Below are positions 35,947 through 44,451 of a stretch of DNA of 64,000 bases, one piece after another (position 1 is the stretch's first letter; each line of letters opens with the position of its first letter). The notes below the pieces were generated by a model, which was not told the DNA's origin, did no database searches, and saw nothing but the letters and a program-made list of their open reading frames with translations. Location: positions 4,515,001-4,579,000 of the forward strand of contig NZ_CP054918.1 of assembly GCF_013364195.1 (NCBI RefSeq), read 5' to 3'. Both the position numbers and the translations under genes were made by a program. This DNA is from Streptomyces sp. NA04227 (lineage in GTDB: Bacteria; Actinomycetota; Actinomycetes; Streptomycetales; Streptomycetaceae).

Positions 35947-37379
35947 TGACCCCCCTGCCGGACTATGTCCCGCGCCCCGGTGAACTGGTGGAGTTCAAGG
36001 TCCCCGCCGATGCGGTCGCCGAGGCCGCCCAGGCCCCCGAGCACCCGGCCCCGCCCTCGTACGTGCAGGAGAACCACATCCTGCGCCGCCTCGCCAACAA
36101 GGCCGCGGGCCGCCCGCAGTCGCCCTGGCTCGGCATCGTCTTCGAACTGCCCGGCAAGCTGGACACCGGCGCCATGGCCACCGCATTGGAGAAGTGGGTG
36201 CTGCGCCACCGCACCCTGCTGACCTGGTTCTCCGCCAAGGAGGGCGCCGAGGGTGAGAAGCCGCTGCTCCAGCGCCGCGAGGTGCCCGCCGAGCTGGTCT
36301 CCGTGCAGGCCGTCGCGCTCGGTGAGCAGAGCGCGGACGCCATCCACACCCACATCACCGAGAGCTTCCGCGACCAGACCGATCCGCTTGTCTGGCCGCC
36401 GTTCACCGCGGGCGCCGTGGTGCGCGAGGACGACACCTCCACCGTCTTCTTCGCCGTCGACCACGCGCACACCGACGGCTTCTCGATGATCCTGGTCTTC
36501 GACGAGCTGCGCTCGCTCTACCAGGCCGAAGTCCTCGGTACGAAGGCCGAGTTGCCGGAGGTCGGCAGCTACGTCGACGCCTGCGTACTGGACCGTGAGC
36601 GGGCCGCCGGGATCAAGGCGGACTCGCCCGAGGTGAAGAGCTGGATCGACTTCTTCCTCGGTGGTCCGCTGCCGTCCTTCCCGCTCGACCTCGGCGTACC
36701 GCCCGGCGAGAGCCGCCCCAGCCTCTCCATCGAGCTGGACCTGCTCACCGCCGACGAGGCGGTCGCCTTCTCCGAGGCGTGCAAGGCGCACGGCGCCTCC
36801 TTCTCCGTCGGCCTGCTCACCGCGCTCGGCATCGCGGGCAGCGAACTCGCGGGCCGCCCCGGCTACCGCGGCCTCGCCGTGGTGCACACCCGCGACGAGC
36901 CCCGCTGGCAGTTCACCCAGGGCTGGTTCATCAACCTGGTCCCGGTCGCCTTCGACGTCACCGAGGACGGCGAGCCCCTCACCCTGGGCCGCATCCTGGC
37001 CGGAGCCAAGGCCTCCTACGCCGAGGCCCGCAAGCTGGCCATGGTCTCGCCGCTGCGCGTCGCCGAGCTGATACCCGGCGTCTCGCTGGGCGGCGACGCC
37101 TCCACCGTGCTGCCGATGCTCTCCTACATCGACCTGCGGCACGCGCCGGGCTCCCGCGACTGGGAGGCCGCCGACTGCAACGCCCTGGTCGGCCCCGGCC
37201 CGAGCAGCGAGGTCCCGGTCTGGATCAACCGCCTCTGGGACCGCACGTACCTCAAGACCCGCTACCCGGACACCCCCGAGGCCCGCCACAACGTGCCCCG
37301 GTACTTCGAACACCTCAAGCACGTGCTCGGGGAGATCGCCGCCACCGGCGACTACACGCTGAAGCCGCTCAAGCCGTAG
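35940..37379 (+). CDS. stand-alone condensation-domain protein 2 (DHxxxDG)
   Basis: 479 aa. The start is taken as the GTG at 35940, which has GGAAAGGA about 9 bp upstream; an ATG at 35946 is in frame. Catalytic motif D174-H175-AHT-D-G, again Asp-His. Other landmarks are QGWFINLVPVAFDV and SYIDLRHAPGS. The N-terminal PRPGELVEFKV segment is shared with its neighbours, marking them as paralogues. It overlaps the end of gene 1 by 7 bp. Substrates unknown. Confidence 0.82.
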   Translation: MLMTPLPDYVPRPGELVEFKVPADAVAEAAQAPEHPAPPSYVQENHILRRLANKAAGRPQSPWLGIVFELPGKLDTGAMATALEKWVLRHRTLLTWFSAKEGAEGEKPLLQRREVPAELVSVQAVALGEQSADAIHTHITESFRDQTDPLVWPPFTAGAVVREDDTSTVFFAVDHAHTDGFSMILVFDELRSLYQAEVLGTKAELPEVGSYVDACVLDRERAAGIKADSPEVKSWIDFFLGGPLPSFPLDLGVPPGESRPSLSIELDLLTADEAVAFSEACKAHGASFSVGLLTALGIAGSELAGRPGYRGLAVVHTRDEPRWQFTQGWFINLVPVAFDVTEDGEPLTLGRILAGAKASYAEARKLAMVSPLRVAELIPGVSLGGDASTVLPMLSYIDLRHAPGSRDWEAADCNALVGPGPSSEVPVWINRLWDRTYLKTRYPDTPEARHNVPRYFEHLKHVLGEIAATGDYTLKPLKP

Positions 37380-37443
37380 CCGACGCGGCAGCACACCGGA
37401 CACGTCCTAGGAACCAACTCGGCCGGAAAGGAAGGCGGTTGCC

Positions 37444-38895
37444 GTGCGCGTCGCCATGATCGACCGCTACCGTCCCGAGCCCGGACGGCTGGTGGAGTTC
37501 GTACGGTCCGCCGCGACCCGCGTCGCGGCGGACACGGCACCGGCCTCGCCGGTACCGCCCTCCTTCAACCAGCTCTTCCACGTGGCGACGGCCGACCGCG
37601 ACCCGGACGGCCCCCGCCACTGGCTCTGCTTCGCCTTCGACCTCGCGGGCGAGGTGGATCTCGACGCGCTGCACAGGGCCTTCGAGCACTTCCTCGCCCG
37701 CCACGAGGCCCTGCGCAGCAGCTTCCGCGAGGCGCCGGGCGGGGCCGGTGCGGACGGCGGCGTCCAGCGGTTCGTCGTCCCCGCCGAGAAGTACGAGCTG
37801 GCGCGCGAGGACCACGGTGAGGCCGGCACCCCCGAGGCGCTGCGGGACCTGCTCGCCGCGCGCCTCGCGGTCCGCTGCCACCCGCTCGGCGACCCGCCGC
37901 ACCTGCTGTCGGTCGTCCTGCGCCCCGGCTCGGCCACCGTCTTCTGCGGCTTCGACCACGGCAACATGGACGGCTACTCGCTCACCCTCGCCGTCCACGA
38001 ACTCCACGAGAGCTACCGGGCGTTCGCCTCCGGCCGCACCCCCGAACTCCCGCCCACCGACAGCTTCGTGACGTACTGCGCCGAGGAACAGGCCACGCCG
38101 GCCGGCCCGCCGCCCGGCCGCGACCACCAACTCGTCGCGGGCTGGGCCGAGTTCTTCGAAGGCTGCGGCTCCACCCTGCCGTCCTTCCCCCTCGACCTCG
38201 GCCTGCCGCACGGCACCCGCGCCCCACAGGCCACCGATATCCGGGGGCTCCTGGACGTCGCCGAGGCCGACACCTTCGAGCAACGCTGCCGCGCCGCCGG
38301 CGGCACCTTCTTCACCGGCGCCCTCACCGCCCTCGCCGTGGCCGCCCGACGTCTCGGCGCCACCGGCGGCATCCGCCTGTGCACCCCGATGCACACGCGG
38401 TACGAGGACCGGTGGCGGCACTCGATGGGGTGGTTCACGACGGTCGCACCGCTGACCCTGGACGGGGACGGGGACGGGGACGGGGACGGCAGCGGGGACA
38501 GGGATGTCGCCGGTGGTGCGGGAGGCGCGGGCGGGGCGGTGGCGGGTGCGGCTCGTACCAAGTCGGCCTTCGCCGCGGCCCGTCGCCTCGCCGAGGTGCC
38601 GGTGGCACAGGTCCTGCCCGCGCTCGGCGACAGTGTGCGGCGCGAGAAGGACGACGTGTTCATGGCCTCGTACATCGACTACCGGGCCTTCCCCGGCAGC
38701 GAGCGGCACGTGGAATTCAACGCCCACCACGTCGCCAGCGTCACCACCACGGACAACGTGCAGTTCTGGTTCACGCGTACGCACGAGGGGCTGTTCCTGC
38801 GCTCCAGGTACCCGGCGACGGAACGGGCCACAGTGGTGGTCCGGGAGTTCGTGGAGACGGTGGGGGCGGTGTTGCGGGAGGACTGCCGGGAGTAG
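37444..38895 (+). CDS. stand-alone condensation-domain protein 3 (DHxxxDG)
   Basis: 483 aa from a GTG at 37444 (GGAAAGGAAGG upstream; ATG at 37456 also possible). Motif D171-H172-GNM-D-G, then TRYEDRWRHSMGWFTTVAPL and SYIDYRAFPGS. N-terminal PEPGRLVEFV matches paralogues 1 and 2. A Gly/Asp repeat (DGDGDGDGDG, 38463-38499) is inserted right after the GWF-TVAPL segment, in a loop position. It is the last gene of the cluster on this strand; the next gene is convergent. Confidence 0.82.
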   Translation: MRVAMIDRYRPEPGRLVEFVRSAATRVAADTAPASPVPPSFNQLFHVATADRDPDGPRHWLCFAFDLAGEVDLDALHRAFEHFLARHEALRSSFREAPGGAGADGGVQRFVVPAEKYELAREDHGEAGTPEALRDLLAARLAVRCHPLGDPPHLLSVVLRPGSATVFCGFDHGNMDGYSLTLAVHELHESYRAFASGRTPELPPTDSFVTYCAEEQATPAGPPPGRDHQLVAGWAEFFEGCGSTLPSFPLDLGLPHGTRAPQATDIRGLLDVAEADTFEQRCRAAGGTFFTGALTALAVAARRLGATGGIRLCTPMHTRYEDRWRHSMGWFTTVAPLTLDGDGDGDGDGSGDRDVAGGAGGAGGAVAGAARTKSAFAAARRLAEVPVAQVLPALGDSVRREKDDVFMASYIDYRAFPGSERHVEFNAHHVASVTTTDNVQFWFTRTHEGLFLRSRYPATERATVVVREFVETVGAVLREDCRE

Positions 38896-38910
38896 TCCGG
38901 TTGGTGGGTT

Positions 38911-38942
38911 GGTGCGTCGGTGCGTCGGTGCGTCGGTGCGGC
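38911..38942. repeat. tandem 8-bp repeat (GGTGCGTC)
   Basis: Three exact copies and a fourth with one change (GGTGCGGC) in the 49-bp gap between convergent genes. Probably slippage-generated; no function suggested. Confidence 0.8.
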
Positions 38943-38944
38943 GG

Positions 38945-39997
38945 TCAGTCGTGAGGCTGAGCCGGTCGCCGCACGGCCGGGGCTGCGAAGGGGAACGCCC
39001 GGCGGTAGTCGCTCGGCGAGACTCCGACCTGCTTGAGGAAGTGGTGGCGGAGGTTGTTCGCGGTGCCGAGGCCGCTCAGTTCGCCGATCCTCTCGACCGG
39101 GAGGTCGGTGGATTCCAGCAACATACGGGCCCGTCCCAGCCGTTGTTCCAGGAGCCACCGAAGGGGAGTCGTTCCGGTGGCCGCGTGCAGGCGCCGGTAG
39201 AACGTCCGGGGACTCATCGCCGCACGGCGAGCCAACTCCTCGACGGTCAACGGCTGTTGGAGATGCGCGCGAGCCCATTCGAGTACGGGTGCGAGCCCCC
39301 GGTCGTCCGTCTCAGGCACCGAGAGATCGATGAACTGCGCCTGGCCGCCCGGACGGTGGGCCGGTACCACCATCCGCCGCGCGAGCTGGTTGGCGACATG
39401 TGCGCCGAGGTCGCGCCGCACCAGATGCAGGCACAGGTCGAGCCCGGCGGTGAGCCCCGCGCTGGTGAGTACGTCGCCGTCGTCCACGTACAGCACCGAG
39501 TCGTCCACCTCGACCTTCGGGTACCGCTCGGCCAGCTGCGCGGTGTGCATCCAATGAGCCGTCGCACGCCGCCCGTTGAGCAGCCCGGCCTCGGCGAGCG
39601 CGAAGGCGCCGGTGCACAGGGAGACCATGCGGGCACCCGCGTCACTCGCCTCGCGCAGGGCCGCGATCAGGGCCTCGGGCAGCGGTGCGCCTTCCTCCAC
39701 GCACGCGTCGGGTACGGAGGGCACGATCACCGTGTCGGCGTCGGCGAGGTCGCCGAGCCCGTAACTCGTGCGTAGCGACAGGCCGGTTGGCGAGGCGGGG
39801 GCGCCGAGCCGTGCGTCGTCCGGTGCGCCGTCCGGCGTCTGCTCCTCGGTGCCGCACAGCCGCAACTCGTACCAGGGATCGGCCAGATCGGGCTGCGGCT
39901 TGCCGAAGACGGTGCACGGAATGCTCAACTCGTAGAGATCCCAGGACGGTACGGCCACGTCCTCGGGTACGACGACGGCGACGGATCCGGCACTCAT
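38945..39997 (-). CDS. GlxA-type transcriptional regulator (DJ-1/PfpI + AraC HTH)
   Basis: 350 aa. N-terminal DJ-1/PfpI amidotransferase-like domain (VVVPEDVAVPSWDLYELSIP; VSLCTGAFALAEAGLLNGRRATAHW with the family cysteine) and C-terminal double AraC helix-turn-helix (LTVEELARRAAMSPRTFYRRLHAATG; RIGELSGLGTANNLRHHF). Such proteins act as activators or repressors responding to small metabolites. It is divergent from the imine-reductase-like gene at 40181 with 183 bp between starts and is its likely regulator. Confidence 0.9.
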   Translation of the reverse strand: MSAGSVAVVVPEDVAVPSWDLYELSIPCTVFGKPQPDLADPWYELRLCGTEEQTPDGAPDDARLGAPASPTGLSLRTSYGLGDLADADTVIVPSVPDACVEEGAPLPEALIAALREASDAGARMVSLCTGAFALAEAGLLNGRRATAHWMHTAQLAERYPKVEVDDSVLYVDDGDVLTSAGLTAGLDLCLHLVRRDLGAHVANQLARRMVVPAHRPGGQAQFIDLSVPETDDRGLAPVLEWARAHLQQPLTVEELARRAAMSPRTFYRRLHAATGTTPLRWLLEQRLGRARMLLESTDLPVERIGELSGLGTANNLRHHFLKQVGVSPSDYRRAFPFAAPAVRRPAQPHD

Positions 39998-40180
39998 GCT
40001 CTCCCCTCACTCCTCATGCTCTGCACGCCTGTGGCGCTCCGCATGCTCCCCCTGCTCCCGCATCGTATGGCAGGAATTTGGTGGTGGCCGTCACCGGTGT
40101 CACTGTCCCGGTCCATCGGGCGCTGCGAACGTGATCACCGCGCGAACGATCAACGCGCAGTGATCCAGAAGGAGTTGCAC

Positions 40181-41068
40181 ATGACCGGCGACCGACAGGC
40201 CGTGACCGTACTGGGCCTCGGTTCGATGGGCTCGGCGCTTGCCGCCGCCCTGATCGAGCGGGGCCATCCGGTCACCGTGTGGAACCGCTCGGCCGCCAAG
40301 GCGCGGCCGCTGGTCGACCGCGGTGCCCGGTCGGCCGCCACCCCCGAGGAGGCGATCGCGGCGAGCCCGCTGGTCCTCGCCTGCGTACTCGACTACGACG
40401 CGCTGTACTCCGTCCTCGACCCCGCCGCCTCCGCTCTCGCGGGCAAGGCCCTGGTCAACCTCACCTCCGGCGCGCCGGAGCAGGCCCACGAGGCCGTCAC
40501 CTGGGCCCGCCGCCACGGTGTCGACTACCTCGACGGCGCGATCATGACCACCCCGCCCGGCGTAGGCAGCCCCGAGATGATGTTCCTCTACAGCGGCTCA
40601 CCCACCCTCTTCGAAACCCACCGCCCGACCCTCGCGGCCCTGGGCGACCCGCTGTTCCTGGGCACCGACCCGGGCCTGGCCTCCCTCTACGACGCGGCGC
40701 TCCTCGGCCTGATGTGGTCGACCATGACCGGCTGGCTGCACGGCACCGCACTGGTCGGCGCGGACCGGACCCCGGCCACCGAGTTCACCCTCGTCGCGGT
40801 CCGCTGGCTGACGGCGGTGGCGGGGTTCCTGACCACCTACGCACCTCAGGTGGACGCGGGCCGTTACCCCGGCGACGACGCCACCGTCGACATCCAGATC
40901 ACCGCCATCGGCCACCTCATCCACGCCGCCGCCAACCGGGGCGTCGACAACGCCCTGCCCGAACTGCTGCGGACCGCGATGCGGAAGGCGAAGGCCGCGG
41001 GACACGGCTCCGACAGTTTCGCCAGTGTGATCGAGGTGCTGCGGGGCGGGCCGGGGGAGGGCACGTGA
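40181..41068 (+). CDS. imine reductase-like NAD(P)-dependent enzyme
   Basis: 295 aa from the ATG at 40181 with AAGGAG upstream. N-terminal Rossmann motif VLGLGSMGSALAAAL and NADP-type VWNRSAAKA; NLTSGAPEQA and YLDGAIMTTPPGVGS are typical of the beta-hydroxyacid dehydrogenase/imine reductase family; the C-terminal half is the all-helical dimerisation domain. Asp in SLYDAALLG occupies the usual place of the IRED catalytic residue. It likely reduces a cyclic imine or ketone with NADPH. A second, distinct copy is at 61462-62388. Confidence 0.85.
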   Translation: MTGDRQAVTVLGLGSMGSALAAALIERGHPVTVWNRSAAKARPLVDRGARSAATPEEAIAASPLVLACVLDYDALYSVLDPAASALAGKALVNLTSGAPEQAHEAVTWARRHGVDYLDGAIMTTPPGVGSPEMMFLYSGSPTLFETHRPTLAALGDPLFLGTDPGLASLYDAALLGLMWSTMTGWLHGTALVGADRTPATEFTLVAVRWLTAVAGFLTTYAPQVDAGRYPGDDATVDIQITAIGHLIHAAANRGVDNALPELLRTAMRKAKAAGHGSDSFASVIEVLRGGPGEGT

Positions 41069-41247
41069 GGAGGTCCTGAAGCGTCCTGCGCGAGGCTCGT
41101 GAGGGGGAGCGAGGGAGGTCTTGAAGGGGTTCCGGTGGCCGGACGGGCCTGGCGGGCAGGACGGCCGACCATCGGGTCAGGGCCTGGTGGGAGCGGGAAA
41201 CCGCAGGATATGACGGGTTGTCAGTGCTGCCCCCTACTGTTCCCCGC

Positions 41248-42156
41248 ATGGAAGCAACCACCCAGTTAGAGCGCACCCTGCGCGAGCGTCCGGACGACGA
41301 TTCGGCCTGGGGTGCGTACGGCACCAGACTCCGCGAACAGGGCGACGCCCGGGGCGATTTGATACGTCTCGAACAGCGCCTCGGGCATCTGCCGCCCGCG
41401 GACCGCGCCGCGCTTCAGAGCCGGATCGAGGAACTCGTCGCGGAGCACGGCAAGAGCTGGGACGCCGAGCTGCCCGACGGCGTGAGCGTCCCCGTGCGCC
41501 GCCACGGCTTCCCCGTCAAGGTCGCCGTGGACTGGCAGGAGGGCGCCCCCGCCCTGGTCGAACAGGCACTGCGCGGCCGCTTCGTGACCGGCCTGCGGAT
41601 CCGCTCCGGCGAGATCGAGGACGACGCGGACGACTGGTACGAGGACGAGGACGGATTCGACGAGGACGGCATGCCGCTGCCTCAACCCCCGCTCGACGTA
41701 CCGGGACTGGCCCAGCTCGACCTCGGCGACCTCACCGAGCTGGACCTGGCCTACTTCCGCGTCGGCGACCCGGGCGCCGAGGCCCTCGCCGCCGCCTCCT
41801 GCGCGGGCCGGATCACCACGCTCGACCTGCGCTACACCGGGCTCGGGGACACCGGCATCGCCGCCCTGGCCGCCTCCCCCCACTTCCGCGCGATACGGCG
41901 GCTGCACCTCCAGCACAACCAGCTCACCGCCGAGGGCGTCCGCGCACTGGCGGGCTTCGCCCACCTCACCGAACTCGACCTGCGCTACAACCGGATAGGC
42001 GAGGAGGGAGCGCGGGCCCTGGCCGAAGCGCCGTTCGCCCCGTCCCTCACGCGGCTGCTGCTGCACCGCAGCGACGTCACCGCTGCCGGAGCGCGCGTCC
42101 TCGCGCATGCCCCGCATCTCCCGTCCGCCCTGCGCAGCTTCTGGAGGAGCGTGTGA
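41248..42156 (+). CDS. leucine-rich repeat protein with N-terminal TIGR02996-like domain
   Basis: 302 aa. The N-terminus (LRERPDDDSAWGAYGTRLREQGDARGDLIRLEQRL, about residues 10-45) resembles the TIGR02996 domain seen in Gemmata and Myxococcus proteins. After an acidic linker (residues 125-145) come about five LRRs of the ribonuclease-inhibitor kind (LxLxxxxLxxxGxxAL). It is presumably a protein-interaction module. Its stop overlaps the next gene's GTG by 4 bp (GTGA), so both are co-translated and may form a complex. No membrane segment or signal peptide. Confidence 0.75.
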   Translation: MEATTQLERTLRERPDDDSAWGAYGTRLREQGDARGDLIRLEQRLGHLPPADRAALQSRIEELVAEHGKSWDAELPDGVSVPVRRHGFPVKVAVDWQEGAPALVEQALRGRFVTGLRIRSGEIEDDADDWYEDEDGFDEDGMPLPQPPLDVPGLAQLDLGDLTELDLAYFRVGDPGAEALAAASCAGRITTLDLRYTGLGDTGIAALAASPHFRAIRRLHLQHNQLTAEGVRALAGFAHLTELDLRYNRIGEEGARALAEAPFAPSLTRLLLHRSDVTAAGARVLAHAPHLPSALRSFWRSV

Positions 42157-44306
42157 GCGCCGAACTCCGCGACCGATTCTTCGCCCTCTCGGCCGGTGAG
42201 GCCTCTGCCGAGGACGTCGCCCGCTATCGCGCCGAAGTCGACGCCACCGACACCGCACCCGCCGCGACTCTCGACGGCCTCGCGGTCTGCTGGCACCCCA
42301 CCGCCCGCTTCAAGGCGGTGCGTTACGTCGACGCCGAACGGATCGACGCCGCCGTACGCGACCACTTCGCCCGCGCGGGCGAGGCGGCGCCGCACCTGGC
42401 GGCCGTCTTCGTCGACCCGCGCGAACTGTCCTTCCGCACCTTCGAGAACATCGTCCCGCTGGACCGCTGGTTCCAGGGCACCGAGCTGCCACTCGCCCTC
42501 GGCGAACCGGAGAAGCTCACCGACGGCGCGTACACCGCCCGCCTGCGCCTGCCCGAGGCGGCCCGCGCCCGGCTCGAAGGCCTCGACACCCTGAACCTGT
42601 ACGTCCCGCCGCTCAACTCCGGCACCCGGGGCGGCGAACGCTACATCTTCCACTCGGCCCTGCTCGCCGAGGCCCTGACCGCTGCGGTCGGCGAAGCCCT
42701 GCCCAAGGAACTGCTCGACGGCTTCTCGCACGTCAACCCGGTCTTCCGCTGCAACCGCTTCGAACCCGGCGACAGCAACTTCCACCGCCACCGCGACACC
42801 CCGTACTACGACGCCGCGCGCGGCCAGGTGTCCCGCTACACGGTGCTGCTCTACCTGACGGGCGGCGCGGGCGACTCCGGTGACCCCGTACTCGACCTGA
42901 CAGGCGGCGCCGCACTCACCGAGATCGGGGACTTCACCTGTGTCGTCTTCGACCAGAAGTACGAGCACGAGGGGGCGCCGTTCACCGACGGCCGCAAGGT
43001 CTTCCTGCGCACCGAACTGATCTTCACCGACCCCGAGGTCACCCACGACCCCGAGATCGGCGCCCTGTTCAGCAAGGCCTGCTACCTCACCGGCGAAAGC
43101 CTCTTCGCCCCCGAACTGGCCCGCCACGCCGACGCCTACTACAACCGGGTCGCCGCCGCCCACTGGTCCGGCCTGAGCGAAGGCGCCACCCAACAGCCTT
43201 ACGTCCACAAGCAGTTCAAGGGCGTGCACTTCCTCGCGAACGGCTTCGACTTCTGGTTCCCCAAGAGCGAGTCCCTCGCCCTCACCGAATGCGCGGCACT
43301 CACTCTCCTCGACTACTTCAACTGCAAGATCGGCGACTCGGCCTTCCGCGACCTGTGCGAGACCGAGGTGATCGAGGCCGCGGACGAGGCGTGGATCCCT
43401 GGCTTCCTCAAGGAGAAGTCGGTTACCCGCGGCGCCGGTTCACCGGCCGTCGCCGCCTTCGACAAGTCACTCCTCTTCCCCGAGTCGGAGGAGGAGAACA
43501 GCGCCTGCTGCCCGTTCCACTCCTGGGGCGAGTTCGACGCCACCCGCTTCGACGAGATCGTCGACCTGAACGAACGGGCCCAGAGCTTCACCAAGTCGCA
43601 CATCATGCCCGCGCCGATCCTGATGCTCGGTGAGGACGTCGTCCTCGACCCGGACAAGTTCCTGGTCCGGGGCAACCAGATCCACATCCTCGGCAAGGAG
43701 TCGCTGACCCCGGTCAACTTCGCCGCCTGCTGGAACTCCGGCGGCTACCCGGCCAACTACATCGACGTCGCGGCCACCGTCGACACGGCCCACTTCCTGG
43801 TCCCCCCGATCCTCTTCACCGAGACCGAGGACCACTACCACCTGCGCTTCGACTTCTTCCGCAACACCTGGACGAAGCACCAGCAGTCCCGCGTCCCGGT
43901 CCCCATGATCCGCGACGTGACCGACATGGACTTCGACCCCGACGACTACGACTCCGACGTAACCCCCGACGAGGCCTACCCCTGGATGACCGCCGTCGAC
44001 CCCGCCCTGATCAAGGGCGGCTCCGACGATCATCCGAAGCCCTGGTGGGCGGACGGGGATCCGCTGGTCGACGAACTCTACGCGGAGTACTCGGAGTTCG
44101 AGGAGGAGATGGAGGACCGGTACTACGACGAGGAGGAGGACGAGGACGACGACGGGGGCGAGGACGACGGCGAGCAGTCGGATGAGGGCGCGGATGAGGA
44201 CTCGGAAGAGGGGGATGACGGTGTCGGACGGGACGAGGGTGACGAGGACGTTGACGGAGTCGGGGGCGGGAATGCGGACGGGGGAGAGCAACTAGCTCGG
44301 TCGTGA
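42153..44306 (+). CDS. 2-oxoglutarate/Fe(II)-dependent oxygenase-like protein with acidic tail
   Basis: 717 aa from a GTG at 42153. Residues 190-295 look like a prolyl-hydroxylase-type double-stranded beta-helix: metal ligands His213 and Asp215 (FHRHRDTPYY), distal His272 (KYEHEGAPF) and a basic residue about 10 positions on (Arg281/Lys282) for 2-oxoglutarate. The ~300 residues that follow are Cys- and aromatic-rich and unfamiliar. The last ~80 residues are almost entirely Asp/Glu/Gly. It is coupled to the LRR gene and may hydroxylate a protein that the LRR partner recruits (inference). No closer family is recognised. Confidence 0.65.
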   Translation: MSAELRDRFFALSAGEASAEDVARYRAEVDATDTAPAATLDGLAVCWHPTARFKAVRYVDAERIDAAVRDHFARAGEAAPHLAAVFVDPRELSFRTFENIVPLDRWFQGTELPLALGEPEKLTDGAYTARLRLPEAARARLEGLDTLNLYVPPLNSGTRGGERYIFHSALLAEALTAAVGEALPKELLDGFSHVNPVFRCNRFEPGDSNFHRHRDTPYYDAARGQVSRYTVLLYLTGGAGDSGDPVLDLTGGAALTEIGDFTCVVFDQKYEHEGAPFTDGRKVFLRTELIFTDPEVTHDPEIGALFSKACYLTGESLFAPELARHADAYYNRVAAAHWSGLSEGATQQPYVHKQFKGVHFLANGFDFWFPKSESLALTECAALTLLDYFNCKIGDSAFRDLCETEVIEAADEAWIPGFLKEKSVTRGAGSPAVAAFDKSLLFPESEEENSACCPFHSWGEFDATRFDEIVDLNERAQSFTKSHIMPAPILMLGEDVVLDPDKFLVRGNQIHILGKESLTPVNFAACWNSGGYPANYIDVAATVDTAHFLVPPILFTETEDHYHLRFDFFRNTWTKHQQSRVPVPMIRDVTDMDFDPDDYDSDVTPDEAYPWMTAVDPALIKGGSDDHPKPWWADGDPLVDELYAEYSEFEEEMEDRYYDEEEDEDDDGGEDDGEQSDEGADEDSEEGDDGVGRDEGDEDVDGVGGGNADGGEQLARS

Positions 44307-44324
44307 GCTGAGCGGCGGGCTTCT

Positions 44325-44349
44325 GTGGACCGGGGGCTTCCCGGTTCAC
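44325..44349 (+). terminator. hairpin between convergent oxygenase and methyltransferase genes
   Basis: GTGGACCGGG (44325-44334), loop GGCTT, CCCGGTTCAC (44340-44349), one mismatch. A second inverted repeat, GTTGCGTG (44394-44401) / CACGCAAC (44415-44422), lies nearer the methyltransferase stop and could terminate the minus strand. Both fall in the 145-bp convergent gap. Confidence 0.6.
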
Positions 44350-44451
44350 GGAGGTCGGCCGGGAGGTCGGATGCGTGCACCCCGGTTGCCTTTGTTGCGT
44401 GGGTAGTTGGGGCGCACGCAACGGGTGGCAAGAACGCGAAGCTCGGTTCCA

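Noticed and set aside
41069..41247. possible small gene between the imine reductase and LRR gene
   Set aside because: Short frames lack a ribosome site and codon bias; treated as intergenic.
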